Below, one piece after another: positions 35,626 through 44,096 of a stretch of 64,000 nucleotides of DNA. The notes below the pieces were generated by a model. It saw nothing but the letters and a program-made list of their open reading frames with translations, was not told the origin of the DNA and did no database searches. This DNA is from Oxydemutator sp963693105. GTDB taxonomy: Bacteria > Pseudomonadota > Gammaproteobacteria > Poriferisulfidales > Oxydemutatoraceae. The translations under genes were made by a program, and so were the position numbers. Numbering within the stretch: position 1 is the stretch's first letter; each line of letters starts with the position of its first letter. The DNA lies in the NCBI GenBank assembly GCA_963693105.1, contig OY843752.1, positions 1,674,001-1,738,000 of the forward strand, in the 5' to 3' direction.

Positions 35626-35649
35626 GATGCGGTCATTATAAGGCCGCCT

Positions 35650-36801
35650 TCAGGCGAGAGCGTCAGGCAGCGGGTTGTAATAGTTTTTGCCCGGGCGCGC
35701 GGACAAAATCCGTTCTTTCAGTTGCAGCCAGGCCGATTCGTTTTCAACGAAATCAATGTCGCCGGTGTTGATAATCAGCAGCGGCGCGCGGTCGTAATAG
35801 TGGAAAAAATCGGTGTAGGCGGCGCTCAGGCGGTGCAGGTAATCCTCGTCTATCATGCGCTCGAAACGCCGGCCACGCTTGTCGATGCGCCGCATCAGCA
35901 CCTCGACCGGCGCCTGCAGATAGATGACGAGGTCGGGCGTGACCTGCGACACCGACAGCGCCTCGTAAATCCGCCGGTAGAGTTCAAACTGCCGGTCGTC
36001 CAGCGTAAGCCGCGCGAACAAGCGGTCTTTTTCAAGCAGAAAATCGCTGACCGTCGTTTCCGCAAACAGGTCGGCCTGGCGGATTTCCTCCAACTGGCGC
36101 AGGCGCGACATCAGAAAATACAGCTGCGTCGGCAGCGCCATGTTTTCGATGTCCTGGTAAAACCGTTCCAGAAAGGGATTGTCGTCCACCTGTTCGAGCA
36201 CCAGGCGGCAGGAGAGATTGGCGGCCAGTTTGCCTGCGAGACTGGTCTTGCCGACGCCGACCGGACCTTCGATGACAAAATAACCGGAGCGCACGGTTTC
36301 GGGCACAGCCGGTTTCTTCTCGTCCAGCCGGCGGCAGGCATCGGCGCCGGGCAGATTTTCGAGCAGGCGCGAAACCGGACCGCGCCCCGGCACCACCAGG
36401 TCGGGCGCAATCTCCGCCAGCGGCTTCAGCACGAAGCAGCGCTGGTGCGCGCGCGGGTGCGGCACCGCCAGACGGCGGTCGTCCATCACCCGGTCGCCGT
36501 AGGTCAGTATGTCGAGGTCGAGTGTTCGCGGCCCCCAGCGTTCGGTGCGTTCGCGCCCGAAGGCCTGCTCGACGCGCTGCAATTCGGCGAGCAGATCCAG
36601 CGGCGCCAGCCGCGTTTCCACCAGCACCACCGCGTTGACGTAGTCCGGCTGGCCGGGCGGCCCCTCGGCGCGGCTGCGGTAGAGGGACGAGCGGGCGCGA
36701 AGACGGGTCGCATCGAGCGCGGCGACGCGGTCAATGGCGCGCGCAACATTGTCGCGTGCTGGGCCGAGGTTCGCGCCCAGCGCGATGGCCGCGAGCGTCA
36801 T
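35650..36801 (-). CDS. folK: Fusion of FolK (HPPK) and a deoxynucleoside kinase
   Basis: One 383-residue frame holds two enzymes. Residues 1-155 are 6-hydroxymethyl-7,8-dihydropterin pyrophosphokinase of folate synthesis: AIALGANLGPARDN, the RWGPRTLDLDILTYG signature (Asp95 and Asp97 bind Mg) and VPHPRAHQRCFVLKPL. After a ~20-residue linker, residues 174-383 are a deoxynucleoside kinase of the dGK/dCK type: P-loop GPVGVGKTS (179-187), NPFLERFYQD, QLYFLMSRLRQ, the ERS/DR-type region ETTVSDFLLEKDRLFA, and KRGRRFER. I see no internal start or stop that would split it. In relatives these are adjacent separate genes before panB. The ATG forms an ATGA overlap with the stop of a small remnant frame. 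Confidence 0.93.
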   Translation of the reverse strand: MTLAAIALGANLGPARDNVARAIDRVAALDATRLRARSSLYRSRAEGPPGQPDYVNAVVLVETRLAPLDLLAELQRVEQAFGRERTERWGPRTLDLDILTYGDRVMDDRRLAVPHPRAHQRCFVLKPLAEIAPDLVVPGRGPVSRLLENLPGADACRRLDEKKPAVPETVRSGYFVIEGPVGVGKTSLAGKLAANLSCRLVLEQVDDNPFLERFYQDIENMALPTQLYFLMSRLRQLEEIRQADLFAETTVSDFLLEKDRLFARLTLDDRQFELYRRIYEALSVSQVTPDLVIYLQAPVEVLMRRIDKRGRRFERMIDEDYLHRLSAAYTDFFHYYDRAPLLIINTGDIDFVENESAWLQLKERILSARPGKNYYNPLPDALA

Positions 36802-36979
36802 CCGTCGTCTCCGGATGATGGCAGGTGGCGGCGCGAACGGCGCGGCGCGGCGACGCGGTCAATGGCGCGCGCGACGTTGTCGCGCGCAGGGCCGAGGTTG
36901 GCGCCCAGCGCGATGGCCGCGAGCGTCATCCGCCGCCTTCGGATGATGGCGCGCGGCGGCGGCGCGAACGGCGCGGCGC
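36721..36979. repeat. 128-bp tandem duplication at the pcnB/folK junction
   Basis: 36721-36848 and 36849-36979 are head-to-tail copies of the sequence that contains the first 27 codons of folK and the last ~16 codons of pcnB. They differ at a handful of bases and one 3-bp indel. The equivalent start codons are at 36801 and 36929. Confidence 0.93.
36798..36929 (-). pseudogene. Truncated folK 5' end fused to a pcnB 3' end (43-codon minicistron)
   Basis: Made by the 128-bp duplication. It begins with the first 27 residues of FolK (MTLAAIALGANLGPARDN...) and continues in frame into a copy of the pcnB C-terminal coding sequence (APRRSRRHLPSSGDDG) to a stop. Its ATG overlaps the pcnB stop as ATGA and its own stop overlaps the real folK ATG as ATGA. 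It cannot encode a working enzyme, but it keeps the ribosome path from pcnB to folK unbroken. Confidence 0.88.
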
Positions 36980-38302
36980 GGCGCCGGGTGCGCGCCGTCC
37001 CCGGCGCCCGCCGCCGCCGCGTTTGCGCGGCTCCGCCGACTCCCGCCGGCGCGATTTCAGTTCCAGCTCCTCGATGCGCTCCCAACCCGGGCAGGCGTTG
37101 TGGTCGGCCAGACCGGCCTGCTCCAGCAGGCGGAAAAAATTACACGCCGCGCGAAACCTCGGATGAGTCAGCAGCCGCGACAAATCCTTTTTGCGCGAAC
37201 TGGTGAAAAGCCGCTGCAGCGACAGGATTTCGCGCACGATGGCCACCAGCCGCATCGGCGCCGAGACGCTGCGCCCCTGCTCGCGCGCGACATCGCGCAC
37301 CGCGCGCTGCAACGCCTCCTCCGCCGGCATGCCGTGCGCGCGCAAACGCCCGGCGGCGGTCTCCACCGGGCGCCACCACAAGCCTGCGAGCACAAACGCA
37401 GGCGTCGAGGGCAGGCCGCCGTTGACGCGCTCATCGGTACACAGCAGCAGTTTTTGCAGGAAGTCGTCGAAGGCGCCTTGCGGGTCCTGTTCCAACGCCT
37501 CCATCGTCAGCGGAAACAGCATGCCGAACAGGCCGTGCTCCATCAGCAGGCGATAGACCTTGAGCGCGGCGCCGCCGTGGAACAACTTGAGCAGCTGATC
37601 GAACAGCCGCGCCGGCGGCACCCCGCGCAACAACTCGCTCTGGCGCGCGATCTGAAGGCCGGTCTCCTTCTCGGCGACGAGGCCGGGGCGGGCGAGGAAA
37701 CGCACCGCGCGCAACATGCGCACCGGGTCCTCCCGGTAGCGGCGTTCGGCCTTGCCGATGGTGCGCAGACAACGCGCGTGAACATCGTCGAGCGCGCGCT
37801 CGTGGCTGACGAGACGGTCGCCGAACGGATCGTAGTAAATGGAGTTGATCGTGAAGTCGCGGCGCAGCGCATCCTCTTCGAGACTGCCGTACACGTTGTC
37901 GCGGACGATGCGCCCGCCGTCGGACTGAAAACCGGCTTTCGCGTCGGCGCCGGAATCGGCGTCGGCGGCGTTGGCCCGAAAGGTCGCAACCTCGGTGATT
38001 TTTCCGCCGCCATAGACATGGGCGAGCCTGAAACGCCGCCCAATCAGGCGGCACTTCCTGAACAGCGCGCGCACTTCCTCGGGGCGCGCCGAGGTGGCGA
38101 CATCAAAATCCTTCGGTATCTCGCCCAGCAGCAGGTCGCGCACACCGCCGCCGACGATGTAACTCTCGTAGCCGGCCTGTTGCAGACGTTCGATGACATC
38201 GAGCGCCTGCCGGCAGATGCCGGCGGGGTCCAGCCCCGACTCCGAAGCCCGGTGGCGGCGCATATGCCCGCCCCGCCCGCCGCCGGCGTCCGAATCCTTC
38301 AC
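36926..38302 (-). CDS. pcnB: Poly(A) polymerase I
   Basis: Adds poly(A) tails that promote RNA decay; related to CCA-adding enzymes. The 458-residue protein carries the nucleotidyltransferase motif IVGGGVRDLLLGEIPKDFDV with catalytic Asp65 and Asp67, RRDFTINSIYYDP, and a long C-terminal region. The last ~45 residues are extremely basic (Arg/Gly-rich), as is usual for PcnB. The start is the GTG at 38302 overlapping the aldehyde dehydrogenase stop (GTGA); an ATG 13 codons later is an alternative. The 3' end was involved in the 128-bp duplication. Confidence 0.93.
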   Translation of the reverse strand: MKDSDAGGGRGGHMRRHRASESGLDPAGICRQALDVIERLQQAGYESYIVGGGVRDLLLGEIPKDFDVATSARPEEVRALFRKCRLIGRRFRLAHVYGGGKITEVATFRANAADADSGADAKAGFQSDGGRIVRDNVYGSLEEDALRRDFTINSIYYDPFGDRLVSHERALDDVHARCLRTIGKAERRYREDPVRMLRAVRFLARPGLVAEKETGLQIARQSELLRGVPPARLFDQLLKLFHGGAALKVYRLLMEHGLFGMLFPLTMEALEQDPQGAFDDFLQKLLLCTDERVNGGLPSTPAFVLAGLWWRPVETAAGRLRAHGMPAEEALQRAVRDVAREQGRSVSAPMRLVAIVREILSLQRLFTSSRKKDLSRLLTHPRFRAACNFFRLLEQAGLADHNACPGWERIEELELKSRRRESAEPRKRGGGGRRGRRAPGAAPRRSRRRRAPSSEGGG

Positions 38303-39741
38303 CAGTTCTTCGAGCGCATCACGACCAGTTTTTCGGCCTGCATGTCGTCGAAGGTGTACGGCACGCCGCCGACGCCGTAGCCGGAACGCTTATGGCCAGC
38401 GAACGGCATCCAGTCCACGCGAAAAGCAGTGTGGTCGTTGACCATGACGGTGGCGGCATCGAGACGGCGCACGCAGCGGGCGGCGGTGTCGAGGTCGCGC
38501 GTGATGACCGCCGCCTGGAACGAGTACGGCAGCTCGTTGGCACGGCCAACGGCTTCGTCCAGGTCGTCGAACGGATAGACGCAAACAACGGGGCCGAACA
38601 GCTCGCGGCAGGTGACCTTGGCGTCGGCGGGCGGGTCGTAGAGCACGGTACACTGGAAAGCGGTGTCGGAAACGCGCTCGCCGCCGCAGACCACCTCGGC
38701 GCCGGCCTCGGCCACCCACTGGGCGACGCGCTCGACCTCGCCCGGACGAATCAGCGGACCGACCTCGGTGTCGGGCAGCGTCGGGTCGCCGATGACCATG
38801 GCGTCGGCGAGTTTCGCAAGCCGCGCGGCGACATCGCGGGCAACGGAGGAATGCGCGAACACCCGCTGCACCGACACGCAGACCTGGCCTGCATGGTAGA
38901 AACCGCCCTTGGCAATCAACGGCAAGGCGTCGTCGAGGTCGGCGTCGGCGGCGATGATCACCGGCGCCATGCCGCCATGTTCAAGCGCGCAGCGCGCGCC
39001 CGGCGCAAGCTGGCTTCGCAGCATCCAGCCGACGCTGGCGCTGCCGATGAAACTGAAAAAGCCGACCCTTTCGTCGGCCACCAGTTTCTGCGAGGCGTCG
39101 TGGCCGTCCATCAGCAGCGCCTGGCAATGAGTTTTCGGCAGGCCGGCCTCGTGCATCATCTCGACCAGCGCGAAACACGACAGCGGCGTGACCTCCGCCG
39201 GTTTGACGACGACCGGGCAGCCGGCGGCGACGGCCGGACCGACCTGGTGCGCGATCAGATTGATCGGGTGGTTGAAAGCGCTGAAAGCCAGCACCACGCC
39301 GATTGGCTCCTTGATTGTGAAAGCCATGCGGTTCATCGAGGCGGCGTTGACGCCCATCGGAATGCGCGCGCCGTGGCCGCGTTCGGAGCGCAGGCAATCC
39401 ACGCAACTTTGCAGCGAGACGATGGCGCGGGCGATTTCCACTTGCGAGTCGGGCAGCGGCTTGCCGCCCTCGGCGGCGGCCTGCAGCGCAAGTTCATCGG
39501 CGCGCTCGCCCATCAGCCGGCAGGTTTTCTCGAGGATTTCGATGCGTTGGGCCGGCGTCAGCCAGGCGTCGCGGTCGCGATAAACGTCGTGGGCGGTCTG
39601 CATCGCCGCCAGCGCGGTGTCGCCACTCGATTTTTCCACCGTCGCCAGGGTGGCGCCGTCCCATGGACGGGTCACCTCGACGACCTTGCCGCCCTTGCCT
39701 GCGTCCCGCGCCAGCAGCGGTTTCCAGTGTTGTCGTGTCAT
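38299..39741 (-). CDS. NAD(P)-dependent aldehyde dehydrogenase
   Basis: Oxidises an aldehyde to the acid. The 480-residue protein has the catalytic Cys288 in FYHAGQVCVSVQR and Glu254 in ALEHGGMAPVII; the general-base segment reads EHGG rather than the commoner ELGG, as in several small-aldehyde dehydrogenases. The FSAFNHPINLIAHQVGPA and KPAEVTPLS blocks form the NAD site. It lies 34 bp after an acetolactate-synthase-like gene and its stop overlaps pcnB. The pairing with a ThDP enzyme suggests that the aldehyde could arise from a 2-keto acid, but the substrate cannot be named. Confidence 0.85.
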   Translation of the reverse strand: MTRQHWKPLLARDAGKGGKVVEVTRPWDGATLATVEKSSGDTALAAMQTAHDVYRDRDAWLTPAQRIEILEKTCRLMGERADELALQAAAEGGKPLPDSQVEIARAIVSLQSCVDCLRSERGHGARIPMGVNAASMNRMAFTIKEPIGVVLAFSAFNHPINLIAHQVGPAVAAGCPVVVKPAEVTPLSCFALVEMMHEAGLPKTHCQALLMDGHDASQKLVADERVGFFSFIGSASVGWMLRSQLAPGARCALEHGGMAPVIIAADADLDDALPLIAKGGFYHAGQVCVSVQRVFAHSSVARDVAARLAKLADAMVIGDPTLPDTEVGPLIRPGEVERVAQWVAEAGAEVVCGGERVSDTAFQCTVLYDPPADAKVTCRELFGPVVCVYPFDDLDEAVGRANELPYSFQAAVITRDLDTAARCVRRLDAATVMVNDHTAFRVDWMPFAGHKRSGYGVGGVPYTFDDMQAEKLVVMRSKNW

Positions 39742-39775
39742 GTTCTGGTTCCCTCCTCGCCGCCCGGCGGCGCGT

Positions 39776-41434
39776 CTAGATCGGGCAGACGAGCTGCCCC
39801 ATTTCTTCGGTGAATTTCATATTCTCGGAGTAATCCACCGGGCAATCAATAATCGCGACGGTGCCGCAGGAGACGGCCTCCTCCAGCACGCCGCGCAAAT
39901 CGCCTGCGCTTTCGACGCGAAAGCCGCGGGCGCCGAAACTTTCGGCGTAGAGGACGAAATCGGGGTTGGTGAAATCAATATGGCTGTCCCTGCCGAAGGT
40001 CTTCAACTGGTGCCACCGTATCAGGCCGTAGCTGTCGTCGCGCCAGATCAGGATGACTATCGGCGTGTTGATGCGCATCGCCGTTTCAATCTCCTGCGAG
40101 TTCATCAAAAAACCGGCGTCGCCGGTGACGGTCAGCACATTGCGATCCGGGTGGACCAGTTTGGCGGCAATCGCCCCCGGCACGCCGATGCCCATGGACG
40201 CGAAACCGTTGGAAATGATGCAGGTGTTGGGGGCTTCCGCCTGGTACATCCTCGCAACCCACATCTTGTGGGCGCCGACGTCGGAAATGACGATGTCTCT
40301 CTCGTCGAGCACCTGGCGAATATCGGACAGAATTTTCTGCGGCTTGACCGGGAAGCCGGTGTCGTTGGCGTGCCTGTCGAACTCGTCCACGATGACGTTT
40401 CTGAGGTTGGCCGAGTATTCCGACATTTTCTGGTAATAATTCTCGCCGCTGCGGCTCTTGACCCGTTCCGAGATGCGCTCCAGCGACACGCCGACATCGC
40501 CGATGACCTCGCATTGGGTCACATAGTGTTCATCCACCTCGGAAACGCAGGCGTCTATGTGCACGATTTTCTTGTCCTTGTCGGGGTGCCACAGGTAGGG
40601 ATGGTATTCGACGATGTCGTAGCCGATGCAGATGACGACGTCGGCGCGGGCAAAACCGCAGGCGACGTAGTCGCGCGCCTGCAAGCCGACGGTGCCGAAA
40701 CTCAGGCGGTGCGAAAACGGCATGCAGCCCTTCGCCATGAAGGTGTTGGCGACGGGAATGTTCAGGTTCTCGGCGAAGGCAATCAGGCGCTCGCAGGCGC
40801 GGTTGCGGATGACGCCGTTGCCCGCCATCACAATCGGGAAGCGCGCACTGCTGATGAGATTCGCCGCCTCCTCGATCTGCTCGTGCTGCGCCGCCGGCTC
40901 GTCGGTGTCGTCGTTCGGCAGAAAGGTGCTGACCGGCAGGTCGGCGGAGGCGACGTCCTCCGGCAGATCCATGAAGCAGCCGCCCGGCTTTTCGGTCTTG
41001 GCGACCTTGAACGCCTTGCGCACCACCTCGGGGATGGTTTTCGGCGAGCGAATGCCGACGCTGTACTTGGAAATCGGCTCGAACAGGCGCACCAGGTTCA
41101 GAATCTGGTGGCTTTCCTTGTGCATGCGCGTGGTCGCGCCCTGCCCGGCGATGGCAATGATGGGCGCGTTGTCCATGTTGGCGTCGGAGAAACCGGTGAT
41201 GAGGTTGGTCGCACCCGGGCCGAGGGTCGCCAGACACACGCCAGGCTCGCCGGTCAAACGCCCGTACACATCGGCCATGAAAGCCGCGCCCTGCTCGTGG
41301 CGGGTGAGGATAAAGCGGATGTTGCTGTCGAGCAGCGCATCCATGATGTGGATGTTTTCCTCGCCGGGAATACCGAAGATGTACTGAACATCCTCGTTCT
41401 CAAGAGCGCGAACAAATAATTCGGATGCTTTCAT
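39776..41434 (-). CDS. Thiamine-diphosphate enzyme, acetolactate synthase-like
   Basis: A 552-residue ThDP-dependent enzyme of the acetolactate synthase/pyruvate decarboxylase superfamily. It has the cofactor-activating Glu47 in LTRHEQGAAFMA, LATLGPGATNLITG, and the ThDP/Mg motif beginning GDAGFLMNSQEIETA. The last reads GDA where most members have GDG. The pattern is nearest to catabolic acetolactate synthase (AlsS type), which works without a regulatory subunit. An aldehyde dehydrogenase follows and a larger synthase precedes it. Its true product is uncertain. Upstream there is a small overlapping frame with a good ribosome site. Confidence 0.82.
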   Translation of the reverse strand: MKASELFVRALENEDVQYIFGIPGEENIHIMDALLDSNIRFILTRHEQGAAFMADVYGRLTGEPGVCLATLGPGATNLITGFSDANMDNAPIIAIAGQGATTRMHKESHQILNLVRLFEPISKYSVGIRSPKTIPEVVRKAFKVAKTEKPGGCFMDLPEDVASADLPVSTFLPNDDTDEPAAQHEQIEEAANLISSARFPIVMAGNGVIRNRACERLIAFAENLNIPVANTFMAKGCMPFSHRLSFGTVGLQARDYVACGFARADVVICIGYDIVEYHPYLWHPDKDKKIVHIDACVSEVDEHYVTQCEVIGDVGVSLERISERVKSRSGENYYQKMSEYSANLRNVIVDEFDRHANDTGFPVKPQKILSDIRQVLDERDIVISDVGAHKMWVARMYQAEAPNTCIISNGFASMGIGVPGAIAAKLVHPDRNVLTVTGDAGFLMNSQEIETAMRINTPIVILIWRDDSYGLIRWHQLKTFGRDSHIDFTNPDFVLYAESFGARGFRVESAGDLRGVLEEAVSCGTVAIIDCPVDYSENMKFTEEMGQLVCPI

Positions 41435-41459
41435 GGCGCAAATCCCCGCTGGTCATCAT
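41400..41459 (-). CDS. Possible 19-residue leader peptide overlapping the acetolactate synthase-like start
   Basis: ATGATG at 41459 is preceded at six bases by GGGAGG, the best Shine-Dalgarno in the region, while the synthase ATG at 41434 has none close by. The frame reads MMTSGDLRHESIRIICSRS and stops 34 bases inside the synthase gene. It has no run of Ile, Val or Leu codons, so classical attenuation is not supported; translational coupling or reinitiation is possible. Confidence 0.3.
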   Translation of the reverse strand: MMTSGDLRHESIRIICSRS

Positions 41460-41490
41460 TGCTTTCCTCCCGTCATTGACAAAAATTCAA

Positions 41491-41496
41491 ATTATA
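41491..41496 (-). promoter_or_regulatory. -10 box upstream of the acetolactate synthase-like gene
   Basis: Perfect TATAAT on the minus strand, 57 bp before the gene, in the short gap after the larger synthase gene. No good -35. It would allow separate transcription of the second synthase and the aldehyde dehydrogenase. Confidence 0.4.
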
Positions 41497-41508
41497 ACAG
41501 ACCGCCGC

Positions 41509-43359
41509 TCAGAACATGCCGGAACTGCTGATGGGATCGACCTCCTCGTCCTCTCCGGCGGCGCCGTCGCCGCGCCGCGCAATGTAATCGCCGGTAATCA
41601 TCTGCTTGTAGCCGGTGCCGGGGCTGACCATCGGATAGACGCCTGCGTCCTGGTCAATGACGACTTCGAGAAAGGCCGGCGAATCGGCGGCGACAAACTC
41701 GCGCAGCACATCGGGCAGTTCCGCCTTGTTTTTGACGCGCTTTGCGAAGGGATAGCCGTCGGCCTTCGCCGCCTGCACAAAATTCTTGCGGTAGAGCGAC
41801 TTGTCGGAGCCGGCGTAGCGGCTCTTGAAAAAGGTTTTCTGCCACTGGCGCACCATGCCGTCGCCGAAGTTGTTCATCAGCAGGACCTTGAGCGGCAGGT
41901 CGTAGGTGGTGACGGTCTCGAGTTCGCCGAAGTTCATGCGCAGGCTGCCGTCGCCGTCAATGTCGAAGACCATCTTGCCGGGGCACGCAAACTGCGCGCC
42001 GATGGCGGCGGGCAGGCCGAAGCCCATCGTGCCCATCGAGCCGGACGTGAGCCAGGTGCGGGGGTGCTTGTAGTCGAGATACTGCGCCGCCCACATCTGG
42101 TGCTGGCCGACGCCGGTGGCGACGATGGCCTCGCCATGGACAAGCTCGTTGAGCAGTTCAAGCACGTAATACGGCTGAATCAGGTCGCCGTCGCGCCGGT
42201 AGTCGAGCTTGTATTTGTGCTTGAGGCGGCGGACGTGCGCGAGCCACGGCTCGAAACCGGCGCTGAAGCCGCCGTCGTTGTCCATCAGGTCGCGCAGCGT
42301 GACGCCGGCGTCGCCGTGGTGGAACCACGCGGCGTTCATCACCTTGTTGATCTCGGCGCCGTCAATGTCAATGTGCATGATGGCGCGGGTGTTCGGCGCG
42401 AACACATCGGGGCGTCCGGCGACGCGGTCGTCGAAACGCGCGCCGACCGCAATCAGCAGGTCGCAGTCCTCGACCGCGTAGTTGGCGTAGGCGGTGCCGT
42501 GCATGCCGAGCATCTGCAAACTGGTGTCGTGCGTCGTGTCCACCGCGCCGATGCCCATCAGCGTGGTGACGACCGGCAGGCGGTAACGCCCGGCGAAATC
42601 GCGCAGCAACCCGGCGGCGCCGGAATGGATGACGCCGCCGCCGACATACAGCAGCGGGCGTTCGGAGGCGCCGAGATAGTCGAAGAAATCGCGGCATTTT
42701 TCCGGCGTCAGGCGGTTGTCGAGGATGCGCCGGATGCGCCCGCGGTAGCCGTGCAGGTGCAGCGTGTGGGTTTCGCCGCGAAACTCGCACTCCATGTTCT
42801 GCACGTCTTTCGGGATGTCCACGACGACCGGCCCCGGGCGGCCGCTGGTCGCGATCTCGAAGGCGGCGCGTATCGTCGCCTCGAGTTTGTCAATGTCCTT
42901 GACGAGAAAAACGTGCTTGGCGCACGGCGCCATGATGTTGACGATGGGCGCCTCCTGGAAAGCGTCGGTGCCCATCGCGCTGGTCGGCACCTGGCCGCAC
43001 AAAAGCACCAGCGGCACCGAGTCGGCGAGCGAATCGCGAATCGGGGTAACGCAGTTGGTCGCGCCCGGGCCGGACGTGACGAGGCACACACCGGGGCGGC
43101 CGCCGGCGCGGGCGTAACCCGAGGCCATGAAGCAGGCGCCCTGCTCGTTCGCGGGCACGACCAGCTGAAGGGCATCGCCGGCGCCGGTGTCGTGCCCCTT
43201 GTTAAAGCGGAAAATGGCGTCGTAGGTCGGCAAAATGGCGCCGCCGCTGTAACCGAAAATGGTGTCCACGCCGAGGTCGGAGAGGGTCTCGATGACGATG
43301 TCGGAGCCTGGCATGGTCCGCCCGATCACCGGATTGGTGCTTTGTGTCTGCGCCGCCAT
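41509..43359 (-). CDS. Acetolactate synthase large subunit (IlvB/IlvI type)
   Basis: Condenses two pyruvates, or pyruvate and 2-oxobutyrate, for branched-chain amino acids. The 616-residue protein has Glu72 in VPANEQGACFMASGYARA, TSGPGATNCVTPI, VGQHQMWAAQYLD, SMGTMGFGLPAAIGAQ, and the ThDP motif FDIDGDGSLRMN. It is closer to anabolic IlvB than its downstream neighbour. No ilvH/ilvN regulatory subunit or ilvC is in the window. The frame is open 42 codons upstream into a thpR remnant; the ATG at 43359 is preferred because it precedes the first conserved block by a normal distance. Confidence 0.85.
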   Translation of the reverse strand: MAAQTQSTNPVIGRTMPGSDIVIETLSDLGVDTIFGYSGGAILPTYDAIFRFNKGHDTGAGDALQLVVPANEQGACFMASGYARAGGRPGVCLVTSGPGATNCVTPIRDSLADSVPLVLLCGQVPTSAMGTDAFQEAPIVNIMAPCAKHVFLVKDIDKLEATIRAAFEIATSGRPGPVVVDIPKDVQNMECEFRGETHTLHLHGYRGRIRRILDNRLTPEKCRDFFDYLGASERPLLYVGGGVIHSGAAGLLRDFAGRYRLPVVTTLMGIGAVDTTHDTSLQMLGMHGTAYANYAVEDCDLLIAVGARFDDRVAGRPDVFAPNTRAIMHIDIDGAEINKVMNAAWFHHGDAGVTLRDLMDNDGGFSAGFEPWLAHVRRLKHKYKLDYRRDGDLIQPYYVLELLNELVHGEAIVATGVGQHQMWAAQYLDYKHPRTWLTSGSMGTMGFGLPAAIGAQFACPGKMVFDIDGDGSLRMNFGELETVTTYDLPLKVLLMNNFGDGMVRQWQKTFFKSRYAGSDKSLYRKNFVQAAKADGYPFAKRVKNKAELPDVLREFVAADSPAFLEVVIDQDAGVYPMVSPGTGYKQMITGDYIARRGDGAAGEDEEVDPISSSGMF

Positions 43360-43404
43360 ATCAAGGCATGATAACCAATGCGGCCAATATGACAAGCAAC
43401 GCCG

Positions 43405-43552
43405 GGCCAGCGGGTATTCGTGCAGCACCGTGTAGCGCGCGCCCTTCCCGCTCAGCCGCGACTCGACCATGCAAAAAGAGCGCACCGTCCACTCGGCGGC
43501 GGCGAACTCGTCCGGCGTGACGGGCCGGGTGACGCCGCGAAACAGCGTCAGG
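43405..43552 (-). pseudogene. Duplicated 3' end of thpR (about 49 codons, no stop)
   Basis: Nearly identical to 43568-43715, the 3' end of thpR, 163 bp away. It encodes the FRGVTRPVTPDEFAAAEW-to-EYPLA part of ThpR. The stop codon is not included, so the fragment's frame runs on toward the synthase gene, where it is in frame with the 42-codon upstream extension. It is a remnant of a partial tandem duplication. Confidence 0.92.
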
Positions 43553-43564
43553 CCCGCCCGAAAG

Positions 43565-44086
43565 TCAGGCCAGCGGGTATTCGTGCAGCACCGTGTAGCG
43601 TGCGCCCTTCTCGGTCAGCCGCGACTCGACCATGCAAAAAGAGCGCACCGTCCACTCGGCGGCGGCGAACTCGTCCGGCGTGACGGGCCGGGTGACACCG
43701 CGAAACAGCGTCAGGTGCGGCTTGAACGCGCGCGGCGCGCCGAAATCGCAAGCGCGCAGGGCGGCGCACAGGCCGCGGTGCAGCGACAACAGCCCGGGCG
43801 GTGTTTGTGCGGGATGAACGTGCACAATGCGCGGGCGCTCGAAATGCCCGCAACGGTCGAGACAAAGCCGGAAAGACTCGGCGCGCACACCGAGCGCGGC
43901 GCGGTTCGCGCAGGACTCGCGCGCGACGTCGCAGGAGCCGAGAAAGGCGACGGTCAGATGCAGATTCTCCGGCGCCATGGGCCGCCCGGCGGCGGCGATG
44001 GCCGACTGCGCCCGCACCAACGTGCGCACCGCCTCCTCGTCCGGCTGGATGCTGAAAAAAATCCGCTTGCCCTTGTTGTCGCGCAT
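43565..44086 (-). CDS. thpR: RNA 2',3'-cyclic phosphodiesterase (2'-5' RNA ligase family)
   Basis: 2H-phosphoesterase that opens 2',3'-cyclic phosphates and can join tRNA halves by 2'-5' linkage. The 173-residue protein carries both HxTx motifs: HLTV at 43-46 and HLTL at 123-126. Length and the N-terminus RIFFSIQPDEEAVRTL fit. It lies 10 bp after the DM13 gene on the same strand. The last ~49 codons are copied just downstream. Confidence 0.93.
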   Translation of the reverse strand: MRDNKGKRIFFSIQPDEEAVRTLVRAQSAIAAAGRPMAPENLHLTVAFLGSCDVARESCANRAALGVRAESFRLCLDRCGHFERPRIVHVHPAQTPPGLLSLHRGLCAALRACDFGAPRAFKPHLTLFRGVTRPVTPDEFAAAEWTVRSFCMVESRLTEKGARYTVLHEYPLA

Positions 44087-44096
44087 GACGGCGTGT

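Noticed and set aside
43360..43485. 42-residue N-terminal extension of the IlvB-like synthase
   Set aside because: It translates the duplicated ThpR C-terminus and is not part of the synthase family.
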